Source: Daedaleopsis sinensis (Eukaryota; Basidiomycota; Agaricomycetes; Polyporales; Polyporaceae). From it: DNA of 64,000 nt. The notes under the pieces were generated by a model. It saw only the letters and a list, made by a program, of their open reading frames with translations. It searched no databases and was not told where the DNA came from. Positions 47,987 through 57,813 of the stretch are shown here, piece by piece (the first letter of the stretch is position 1; each line of letters starts with the position of its first letter). The stretch is from NCBI GenBank assembly GCA_033807695.1, contig CM066302.1:3720001-3784000 (forward strand), written 5' to 3'. The position numbers and the translations under genes are program-made.

Positions 47987-48006
47987 TCGTTCGAGAGCTT
48001 GAACGA
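47987..48006. promoter_or_regulatory. Inverted repeat TCGTTC-N8-GAACGA in the leader of ferritin-like gene 2
   Basis: Same arms, same loop length and same 44-base distance to the start codon as in paralogue 1 (33462-33481); only the loop differs on one side. A TATAAAG element on the minus strand lies at 48036-48042, about 30 bp further upstream. Confidence 0.6.
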
Positions 48007-48035
48007 TGCTGAGCTTCTTACTTTGCCCCTTGCTT

Positions 48036-48042
48036 CTTTATA
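48036..48042 (-). promoter_or_regulatory. TATA box of ferritin-like gene 2
   Basis: Reads TATAAAG on the minus strand, about 95 bp upstream of the start codon, closely matching the spacing in paralogue 1. Confidence 0.5.
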
Positions 48043-48988
48043 GTCACAGGCGTAAAGTTTACGGGTCGAGGAGAAACCTTAGGGTTGGAGCACTCAGACT
48101 CCTTACGCGTCCTGCCAAACAGGCCGACAGTCTACTGCCAAATCTCGTCCGAGTAGGCCGACCCGGAACCCCGGAATGAGGCATTTCGTCGATGTCGCCG
48201 ACGTCGCCGATACTTGCCACCAGTGTACTGACACAGCTTGAACCGTAGTGGCACAATCTTGTTCCCAGCCTTGCAGGTTGTCCTTGACATGCGACAGAAG
48301 AGCAAAAGCTGTAAACACAGCGCGTAGTAGGCACGGCAGGCAATCCCGACATTTCTGCCAAAGAAAAGTCAGTGAAAAGGTGCGAGTTGTAGCCTTTACC
48401 TGTTCTCTTACACGTGACTAGAATGGCAAAAAGCCGTCGAAAAGGCCGTCGAGACTTTCGCATAAAATGGGGGGCTGCCTGCCGTGAGGGCTAAATACCA
48501 AGGTTGGCTCAGGGATAGTTCAACGTGAAGTTCAAGTTGACGTGAGCTTCCAGTCCTCCGAGTCGGGCATCTCGGGGCTGTCACAATGTGACACCTGCAA
48601 CACGTGACTGGAGTCATTTCATCCGAGTCACAACTTCCGGCTACGGCTGTCACTGCGCGCGTCACTCACGGACCACGGTACATTTTCCTACGTACATCGG
48701 AAGTTGGCACATACGTTAAGTATACCATACAAATGAAAGGGAACAACAGTCAGTACGTATGCAGAAATTCTCTCTTGTTCGAGACTGCGTCATCTGTAGC
48801 TGCGCTGACCGCTACCACTACTAAACTCGCTACCGTGACCAAGGATCGGGCCCGAAGCTACTTACTACTTGGTAGGTGATCGCGATGCTCCGCACGCTAG
48901 TCCCGATTCCACGTGTGGCGAGGCACTTGTACAAATTCGATACGAGAATACATGCTTTTGAGAACCGAACGGAGTGCGAAGCGAAAGT
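48043..48988. other. Intergenic, nothing recognised
   Basis: Between two minus-strand genes. Small frames only, no repeats noticed. Confidence 0.5.
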
Positions 48989-50470
48989 CTACGAGTTAGA
49001 AGTACTACTGGTGCGCTCGTATCGACCGTATGCTGTCTGCTTGCCCCATCCGGCGGGGCGATCGTCCAGCCGACGGAGAGAGTTCTCAGGAAAAAAGAAT
49101 ACATTCCCGATCCTCCCAGGGGTGCAGCCGATCTGCTCGTTTTCCTCGTTGGAAACAGCTTTCCACTCGGTGACACGGTGCGCGATGACACTGGACAACG
49201 AGAGCAAGACTGCGCCTGGGCCGTATCTAGAACATAAGTGAGCGACGGTTAAGGTTCACGTTGGTGTGTACCCACTGCAGACGAGCCCACAGCTGCGGCA
49301 GCTCGAGGATGCCCCCAGTGAACTGTCCAATGGGGAAGGTAGCAGTCGGGCCGCCGTCGAGACCGTCGAAGTGTAAGTCGACATGGAGCTTATATACTAT
49401 GGCGCGACCTAGCCAGGGGCCGGGATCGGACTGAATCCACACCCCGGCGTCGAACGCTTTTCGGTAGCGCTTATACTCCTCAGGGAAAACAGCCTCGAAC
49501 ATCTTGGCGAGGAGCAGCGCGACCGATCGCGTAGCGTGGAAATATGTCTCGACTTCGACTGCGTTAGCCGCGACGCCTCCACCGAGCATGTCGGCAGAGG
49601 GGACAAGTCGCTGGGAACGGTGAACTTCAGTGGAACAGCGTGTGAGGGGGAAATGTATGCGTACCCCGTTCGGATGCCCTTGGGGCGTCCAAGCATGCAC
49701 TAAGTGATGAACACCACGTCGCTCTCTGACGACCTCTCCAGTGTTGCCGTCCACAAACGTGTGGAGGTAGCTGTCGAGCACAAACCGATCGTTCAAGTGT
49801 CTCGCGTCGCGAGGAGCGAGCACAGGTTGGTCCTGAGATACTAGTCGTTGAATCGCAACGTGCGCATCGGGGAGAAGTTTAGGCTGTAGCGACGGGGAAC
49901 ATCAGTGAAATGTAATAGCTCGTAAGTAGAAAGACCAACCGGGATTCCGTCGAAGCGAGAGATATCGCCGCGGGCGTGGGCGGCGTCGAAATCCGCTTCG
50001 GTCTGGCCGACGTATTGTTCGCTGATTGGGAGCACAGTCTCCCGCTGAAGGGATTAATTTAGCGGTGCACTAATGGCAGGTGACATGCGTACCTTGAAAC
50101 CGGGCAGGCGGTACCCGAAATAAGCTGCCAGTGTCCGGCCCTCAGCGTCTTGGTACATACGAGACCCCTTCGCGATGGGCATGTGCGTGAGCTCATCGTT
50201 GCATCGAGTCAGCAAACCAGGTAGAACCATCTTCGAGCGCCGCGCGTCCTCGGCGAGGTCGTTGTAAGTAAGATCAGAGCGGTAGATTGGAACGCAGTCG
50301 AGGTAGTGTGCGAGGTTAACCTCCATTTGAAGCAGATAACGGCGCTGTTGAGCGTCGCTACTGCGAAGTCGTGAATGTGCTTTGCGAAGAACTAACGCGG
50401 CCGGTGCACGAACATTGAATTCCTTCGGGATTTTCTGTTCGTAACATAAACAGTGAGCATAACACGGCAT
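48989..50470 (-). CDS. Probable 2-oxoglutarate/Fe(II)-type oxygenase, basidiomycete family
   Basis: Five exons on the minus strand: 50470-50093, 50044-49940, 49883-49665, 49610-49276 and 49226-48989; 424 residues. The C-terminal half has the marks of a double-stranded beta-helix oxygenase: His310-x-Asp312 (YKLHVDLHFDGLDGG), then GQFTGGILELPQLWARLQ, YGPGAVLLSLSSVIAHRVTE with His362, giving an H-x-D...H metal triad. The N-terminal half (PIYRSDLTYNDLAEDARRSK, EAVFPEEYKRYRKAFDAGVW) is helical. No signal peptide. The arrangement recalls fungal TET/JBP-like and other 2OG oxygenases, but the exact family cannot be told by eye, so the substrate is unknown. The penultimate donor (CA|GTGGGT) was chosen because it alone keeps the frame. 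The first ATG may not be the true start. Confidence 0.7.
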
Positions 50471-53400
50471 GAAACATATTGCATTAGCACATCAGGAAAA
50501 TGGTCACTGTACGGTAGAGGATGATAACTTACTACGAACAATGGTAGAGAGTGATAGTCGTCCGTAGCTCTCGTCGGGGCTTGATCATATATGGTAATGA
50601 GTCATCGTGTCAGACACACAGTTGGTAAATTAAGGTCGACGCCGTTGAGTTAAGATAATCTATTATAGATTAATGCACAAGCAAGACTGAATTATATAGC
50701 GCTCTACAGATTCGAAGCTACGACAGCCTACGAGACAGCAGTGCTACTACTAGGCAGCACTCATGTAAGTAAGTACTGCCTCATACTAGTACTGCAAGTG
50801 CAATTGCGCCGAGGATAACGGGATCGTGTTTTCGTACTATCTGGCCAGCGCTCAACAAACTGGAGTATATTAAGCCTGCCCTAAATCAACGCGGCGGTTT
50901 CCGGGTCACGATGTTCGACTTCGGAGTCGGACTTGGTCTCCTCGCAACCGTCACCCTCTGGTCCCTCTCACTTCTCAGACGCAAGTACAGCAGCTGCTCT
51001 CTTTGTGCCCCTCTCTGCCCCTCTCTGTGCCTTTGACTGGTGTTCTCTGTGTCTAGGGACTCTAGGCAGCCTATCTTGTGCTAATCTGGGGGCTTCTACT
51101 CTGCCTGCTCGATCTATGGGGCTTACTGTACTAGCACGTTGGTCTTTGGTCACTTGTGGCGGCTGACTCCGAGCCCTTCTTCGTTCCGAAGGGCAAACAC
51201 CTGCACGACAATGATAAGGCCATGCATAGAGGATGCATGACTCTGGTATGTGTCCCGGCTTCTCTCATCCTCCCAGTCTTTGCTCATGTCAACGTGACAG
51301 CACCCTGCTCAACTTGAAGGACCATATAGAACACGGCCGAGTTGGCGACTGGTGCCCACACTGTGTTGTCTACCATGTCGTACCTACTACTATCCATGTA
51401 TACTACTACTAGCTCGAATGTGATCTGTCGCTGTCTTTCCTTCCATGTGAATGGTCCATGCCTGCCTGAATCAAGCCCCGAGATAAACGACCACTGCCCC
51501 AGCTCGTATCACGCTGTCATGAGTGATAATGCCCATCGTGAGTGCTAGAATGTGATCGTACCAGACGACCCATGATCATAGCGCCGGTGGCTTATGCTAG
51601 AGCATGTCAGACTCACACGGTCTCCTCTAGAACGCATTACAGCCTAAGATGAATCTTTGACAGCTTTCATCAACAAATGACCAGTCTCTACCAGTATTAC
51701 AGACAACTACCACCATGATAATCCATGCCCATGTACTGTGCCAGTTTCCTGATGCACTGACCGGTTTCTTCTTGCTGCATAAGTCTGACAGGCTCTTACT
51801 GCCGGCATTCTGTCGTGTAATCGAGCGCTGGGCATTGTGCGTGAGTTATGGGAACGGTCAGCGCAGCCGGCGGACTTACTTGCCGCAGTGCCAAGCGCGA
51901 GTGCGAACGGAGGACAATGACCATCGCTGGTGTGACAGACGCGAAACGGTATGCGCTGTCATTACAGAGTTGTTAGGGATCGAATGAAGTGCGCGACGTG
52001 AAGTACTTACTGTGGCAGGAAGGATGGGAAGCGGGGGGCAGTGAAGCAGGCTGGGCGGAGGGGCGCGGAAAGGCTGTTATAGGATGGCGGGCGCTGGAAT
52101 ATGTGGTGGCGCTGTTCGGGACGTTGAGCCGCGCACACACTGTGCGCAGCAGGTGTGATCTGCGCGCGAACTGTATCCGAGCAGGTCATGATGCGCATTA
52201 ATGTCGGTCGCGCGTTGGCCATGAGGTTTGTGATATTGCACCACGGGTCGCCGCGCGCGCGCGCTGATCGTCCGAACTGGGACCTTTATGGTCAACAGAT
52301 GTTCATTTCGGAGGAGCGCACCACGAGAGACTTACCTGCTGACCGGCGAGCGTGAGTTTGCAGATGTAGCCAGAGTTCATTTGGGCAGAGACAGCCTGGT
52401 TTTGCGGGGGAGCAGTCGGGTGTGCGTGAGAGTGTCGAACAGACGGAGGCGGTCATGGGGCGAAAAGAGGCGTATGACGTAATCACACAAGGTGGCAATA
52501 CATAGACGCCCACAGTTGAAAGCGTGAGGTTCGGAGGGTTTAAGTACTGCGCCTCACGAATTGCCTCTTCAACGTTCAACCCTCACTCTCTGTCTCTCTG
52601 TCTCGCACTGTACTAGTGCGGAATTGTTCTCCCACATAACCCGCACGAGACCCCTCCAGAGCAGCCATTGCCGATTGACCAGAGTTGTGCGCACGACTCC
52701 GGGTCTTGGCAGCAAGTGGAATGGGAAGCACTGCGTCGGGTTGGCCACCCTTGTCGCACTGTGACCCAGGGAGCCCTTTAATGGGTACCGCAGAGTGGCA
52801 ACGCCGCCCGCCGGTCTAGTCCCTAGCTCGCATCTGAGGGATATCGGTCTCCTCGCCCGAGACGGTGACGTAGAGCGTTGCCGACGCCTGTCATCGTATG
52901 AGGGTCGGGGCGGGTCGATCCAACGGTCATAAACATCGTACGTGTGGCGCACTCATTTACAGCAGAGATCTGTACTGATTGACATTTTAGTATTGATCGA
53001 GGACGGCGCGCGGGCACGGTTGACTGTGATCGCGGACGTGAGCTCCAGCGTCGGCGAGTATTTACGCTACGTGCTTTGTTTCTCATGAGAGCGAACGTTA
53101 ACATTGTTTATGTCTCAATCAGAGAGTATGTGTACCTGTGGGACGCACAGGCTCAATCCTAACTTGGACAACCCGCCGTTGACGTCGTGCGTGTGCTGAG
53201 CATGTCTCTCGCATCGCAGATCGTGACTCACACGCGTAGCAGCAACGCGCTAGTTGAACACAGATCGGCATCCTCACAGGCTTGCACTGTCAGGCAGGTG
53301 CCAAGTATGCGCATGCGTAGGAGAGCGTAGGGAGAACAAGGTGCGCGAATGATCATGTGTTTGACATGGACGTGACGCTGCTGTCACCAGGCGCACGACT

Positions 53401-54222
53401 GGACCGGTTCAACAAGAGCAATGCACGGTTATCGATGCATCGAGCGCAACGGTAAGTGTTAAGTACAACCACACCTATCTATCCGCATTCATTCAGTGGT
53501 TGTCAGTGATGCACATGTGAGCACGGCGGAGGATATGGTCGCGCAATGAAAGGGAGGTAGGGATCTCATCGACATCTTTGATCTGTGTAAGGAAATTAAT
53601 CACGTCTCCAGGTTCGTCAACATCTGATGGAGGAGACGGCGGTGAGATAGGTCGGTGATGGTCGAGTGGGGCTCGTTTGCGAGCGGGTTCATGTGAGAGA
53701 GGAGCTGGGCAGGCAGGAGCGCTCGCACAGTCTGTCTGCAGCAGACTGGTGAACGATCCTGCCTGTGACGTTGCAGCTCGTCAGTGGTACCACTTTGTAG
53801 AAGCATACCGCGCGCAGTGACCAGCAGCTGCTATGAATAACTCGAAACAACAGCCTAGCCGTTGAACGAGAGGAGAGAGCGCGCAAGCAGCAGGAAGGGG
53901 AGATAATGGAGCTTTATATGTAGTGCAAGGAGGCGCTCCCTGAACATATACTAGGACAGACAGCACGCGCTGTCTGCGCGGGGTCCTGCCGTACTGCTCG
54001 CATATGCGTATCCTCTCCTGTACACCGTTCGTGAATGTACACCATTCGCAAATGGCCTACGCAGGCTTTTCGCTTCCAAGTAGCACACCCTCCATCTGCG
54101 CACGCCACGGTCCCTGTCAACCAAATTGGCACTGGCAGGTGGATATGACCACGTTCGAGCGTTCGGGACTGCGGTAGACAGTAGTATATACAGCTAAGTA
54201 CGAGTATTTTAGACAACACAGT
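50471..54222. other. Long region without supported genes
   Basis: 3.7 kb. One candidate start at 50911 (see separate entry). Minus-strand frames near 52.3-52.6 kb and 53.45-53.7 kb could be exons of small orphan genes like those at 54-57 kb, but start, splice sites and family could not be established. Confidence 0.4.
50911..51036 (+). other. Candidate first exon with signal-anchor helix
   Basis: ATG at 50911 opens MFDFGVGLGLLATVTLWSLS, then LLRR, a typical membrane anchor as found at the start of microsomal enzymes such as P450s. A TATATTAAG lies about 45 bp upstream. The frame stops at 51036, and a GC-type donor (GCAAGTAC) follows the arginines, but no downstream exon with a recognisable P450 or other domain was found. 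It may be a decayed gene or a small membrane protein. Confidence 0.25.
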
Positions 54223-54994
54223 TCATTCCTCCAGCGGGAGGTCTTCAAGCAAGGCGACAGATACTAGATCAAAGCGGACGCTATAACCGAGTCCTCCCCT
54301 CCGCCTGCGACGCCCGAACTTCAAATCCAGCATGACCAGTTGGCCGCGACTAAGTACATCGAAGGAGAGGGTGTTCATGCCCTCTGTTGACGATAATCCG
54401 GACCGGGCGTCGAATACATGAGGGAGTAGCTGGGGAGGTGTGGGCGTCAGCCCAGCTGAACCAGTGGTAGATAAAGTGGATACGCACCATTCGGGAACCC
54501 GTACGTTTGTAAGCGGTGAGGTTAAGCGGAAAGTCAGCTGTCCGAAAGAGGGTGAGAGAAAGCCCGAGGCGGAATTACAGGTGAAACAGACTTGGTTCAG
54601 GCAGCGCATGGCTCAGCAAGCGTGTCATGCACATGCGATCAATGTCCCGCACGAACTCCACTTCCAGTCCTGAGACAAATTTGTTGAGAATGCAACTGAC
54701 CACCGAGATATGGATTGGTTTGCGGCTGCCGCTGAGAAACGGTCTGCGGCCGTCCGCTCCCCATCCTGCGAAACGGGGAATGTTGCATAGCCTGTAAGTG
54801 TGACGACTTGGCGGCACGCAGTTTACGAGTCTGTGGGCTCGACTATATACAGTCATGGTTAGAAAGTAGTTCCATAACGAGAAGCAATGAGTGTCTCACC
54901 GGACCACATGAAGTGGGAACTGGTGCGGTAAGACGATCGTGTACGCGTCGAAGAGCGAGCGCAACTGGCTACTATCGGTATGGTCCGGAGCCAT
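54223..54994 (-). CDS. Small orphan protein, cluster member 1
   Basis: Four exons on the minus strand: 54994-54900, 54842-54592, 54537-54488 and 54429-54223; about 200 residues. The model follows the neighbour at 56232-57005: exon 1 ends in phase 2 in both, and the intron before the last exon has the same phase and donor (GTGCGT). Shared features are VEFVRDIDRMCMTRLLSH (neighbour: LEFLRDRDRVAYHTLLHV) and, near the end, QLVMLDLKFGRRRRRGGLGY (neighbour: IVLMECLTTRDRRSGAW). The intron with donor GTCTGT is needed to avoid an in-frame TAA in exon 2; without it the gene is truncated. In-frame ATGs at 55009 and 55063 are alternative starts. No signal peptide or known domain; function unknown. Confidence 0.5.
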
Positions 54995-55467
54995 GACGGA
55001 CGACTCCATCGGGTGCACATCGTCGGGGGGAGGAGTACATGCATCGGAGGGCTGAGCAGGCATTGAGAAGAGGTGATGGAGGCAACGAGGGAATCGCGCA
55101 GCAGGGCACAACTTTTATGTGCCCCAGGTCATGGGGAGAGGGGTGGTTCGTCCGACTAGTAGTAGAGCGCGGTGCGTGGATCGCAGGGGGAGCGGCCAAC
55201 CACCGGACCCACCGGATTGCCCGATCGGGCTGAATCGTTCGCCCGATCGACCAGGGGAAGGGGTCTAGGGCCACCAGCGAGGAAGCAAGGCACGCGTTCT
55301 GCGCGTAGGTCTCGAATGAGAGTAGTGCAGTTGTATGTCTGCAAGAGTGGCACAAATGAGAGCTCAGAGGGGAGTTGATGACAAGAACTGTTAATTATAC
55401 ACAGCTCGGCAGCTCAGGCGAACACTACGGTGCTGAAGTAATATACATGAGGAGCGCAAGTACACTC

Positions 55468-55988
55468 TCAGTTATCACGCACGGCCGGTAGCGCCTGGCG
55501 CAAAGTATGGTAAGCCGCAGGGGGGTATGCGACACACATAAGAATTACATGCAAATGCGGCCGCCCTCGCTGCTGATGTTCAGCGGCTACAGTACCCTGC
55601 GGAGCAAACACGTTAGCGGAGCGGTACAGACCGCAGACGACTCGGAGGGAACTGCCACTCACGTTATGCTCGTCCAAGACACGATCGATGAGGTCCAGCA
55701 CACAGAACCGTATGTCAGACTCGTCGCACTCGATGATGTGAGTTCCAATGGTTGCCTAAGGTGCAGTGAGTAGTCGCCCTGCACAAATTGTCTGTAGCTA
55801 CACACCATGTCAGTGAGAGCGTGGGTAAGGAACCACTGGCTGACTGCGGTGAAAACCAAGACGAATACGTGACCGCTTCCGGCGTCTCGAATGCACTGCC
55901 GAATGCTCGCCGAGCGAGAGTCGACTGTGATGATGGCCAGAGGGGAGACGGGTCGATGGATAGGTAACATGGAGGGCAGTGTTAACAT
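55468..55988 (-). CDS. Small orphan protein, cluster member 2
   Basis: Three exons on the minus strand: 55988-55806, 55755-55663 and 55596-55468; 134 residues, all introns GT-AG in phase 0. Distinct stretches are SIRQCIRDAGSGHVFVLVFT, HIIECDESDIRFCVLDLIDR and AAYHTLRQALPAVRDN. The last resembles the neighbour's VAYHTLLHVL, so this may be a shortened or rearranged relative of the flanking genes; that link is weak. A second ATG six codons downstream is possible. Function unknown. Confidence 0.45.
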
Positions 55989-56231
55989 AGACAGTGATGG
56001 CGGGAGGTTCTTATAGGTGAGCGTCTTGTCTAGTGGACGACTGTCAGGGGTCGCGGAGGATATGTTGTCCGATAATGCCGATAACCTTCACCTTTGCATT
56101 CAGATCATGTTCAGGATCGGCGACAGAGGGCACAGAAATCAGACAACAAAGGGAGGATCGTATGTTGACGGAGAACCACTGCTGAGCAGTGGTGCCATGT
56201 AAAGTTTGGACTTAGTAGACAGTATACGTGG

Positions 56232-57005
56232 CTAGGGTGCTTCTATAAGGAAATACACGGTGATGTATGTGAACGACACCGTCCAAGCCCCACTGCGACG
56301 GTCCCGAGTAGTAAGGCACTCCATAAGGACAATGTCGTTGGGAGCAAGGTGACGCACGGGAAAGGCGGGCATGTGAGGGATTGGACGAAGCCACCGCCTT
56401 GCATCCCAGGCCATGGCGGGTTTCTAGTAATTGATAAGCAGCGACAGTGTAAGAGCGAATGAATGGACGCACAGCGCGGGTAATTGGCTTAGACACAGCG
56501 ATTGTAGACGTCAGGTCCGCTGAAGGGAAGGGTAAGCACAGCTGGGGACGAGACCAATCCAACCACGCACCGTTCGAAGCACCGAGAACATGCAACAGCG
56601 TGTGGTAAGCCACGCGGTCTCGGTCTCGCAAGAACTCCAAGTTGAATCGAACAACTCCAGGCCGACCGGCGCCTTGAATGACATCCACGTGCACGATAGA
56701 CCCGACGAAGTAGAAGGGCATGGGAGATCCATGACCAGTACCTCGACACATAACATCCCAGTTGTTCAGTACACCCCAGACAGCCCGTGTAACAGCGTCA
56801 TCGAGGGGTCGAGAAGGGAAAGGGTGTAGCGGTGCATTGACGATGACCCGGAGTCGACTGGATGGATGTGAGCGAGACATATACAGCTGAGAGAACGAAC
56901 ATACCTCGCTTGGACATCGGGCACCCAGTCTGCAAGTACAAGAGTGTCGCTCGCGCGCTGCACTGCCTGCAGGGTGAGTTGGAGGTGCGAAGGTGCGACC
57001 ATCAT
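56232..57005 (-). CDS. Small orphan protein, cluster member 3
   Basis: Three exons on the minus strand: 57005-56905, 56857-56473 and 56423-56232; 225 residues. Introns of 47 and 49 nt are GT-AG and keep the frame. The protein begins MMVAPSHLQLTLQAVQ, then VIVNAPLHPFPSRPLDDAV, HVDVIQGAGRPGVVRFNLEF and ends WTVSFTYITVYFLIEAP. The alternating hydrophobic pattern at both ends suggests beta strands. It is the best-formed member of the cluster and a homologue of the gene at 54223-54994. No known domain, signal peptide or helix bundle, so the function is unknown. Confidence 0.55.
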
Positions 57006-57250
57006 GAAGAGGATACACTATGTCGATGAAACCGAAGGAGCGTTCATTTGTAAGGCAGGAGCAGGGGAGATAACCAGCTCGCCTCCGCCGCCGGCACGGC
57101 CTGGGAGCAGGGGTTTGACGATCTAGGCTCTGCCGTTGGCGAATGTGAAGAAGGGGGGAAATCAGACCAGACCTAGATTGACGGCGGATCGAGGTCGGCT
57201 CGAGTAGGACAAGACGCAGGACACGTAGTATCCAGCTGACGGACTAGCCG

Positions 57251-57486
57251 AGATTAGGAGGTTAACATGATGCACCGTGGAAAGCGGTACTGCAGATCGC
57301 AAGTGCGATCGAAGCGGACACTGATCGGTTCGAAGTCGAGGTGAGTGTTGGCTGGTAATCAGAAGTTAGAGATACGTGCTTCACACAGAGATTAGGAGGT
57401 TGATGTGCACCACTGGGGACAGGAGTGCTACAGATCGCAAATGCGGTTGACGGGGACAGCGATCGGTTCAATGTCAGTGTGGGCGT
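57251..57486. repeat. Imperfect tandem duplication with 138 bp period
   Basis: The segment from AGATTAGGAGGTTAAC at 57251 recurs from AGATTAGGAGGTTGATG at 57389, sharing CAGATCGCAA(G/A)TGCG and GATCGGTTC(G/A)A over about 100 bp. Minus-strand frames read similar peptides from each unit (SPSTAFAICSTP and SASIALAICSTA), hinting at duplicated coding material, but no gene could be built. Confidence 0.65.
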
Positions 57487-57517
57487 CACATCAGCAAAAC
57501 CGCACCTGAAGTTAGGG

Positions 57518-57618
57518 ACCTTAGTGAACTTACACCAGATGTCTAAGACATGTAAGGTATAACTTCAACCACCTTACCTCAGCTATGTACCTTGGCTTAT
57601 ACAAGGCCGTGCACCTTA
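57518..57618. repeat. Clustered ACCTTR motifs, possible subterminal repeats of the transposon
   Basis: ACCTTA or ACCTTG occurs at 57518, 57571, 57589 and 57613, and in reverse (TAAGGT) at 57553. Dense short subterminal repeats are typical of CACTA-like elements, and this cluster lies just outside the 3' end of the transposon-associated gene. The exact element end was not found. Confidence 0.4.
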
Positions 57619-57813
57619 TATCAGTCGTTGTACTTACCGAAGTCCTGTAAGATCTCACTAAGACGGACTTGATAAGATGTTTGTAACTTCGCACAACTAC
57701 TACTGCTCGCATACGCATCGTGCATTCAAATCACTTCATAGGTGCGAAAGACGCTCTACGTGTATTGGAGCGAGATGTTACTTCACGAATGACAGTATGA
57801 TACCTATCGGCTA

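Noticed and set aside
56542..56570. 29-base GT-AG intron in the orphan gene at 56232-57005
   Set aside because: Too short for fungal splicing; reading through keeps the frame and aligns with the related gene.
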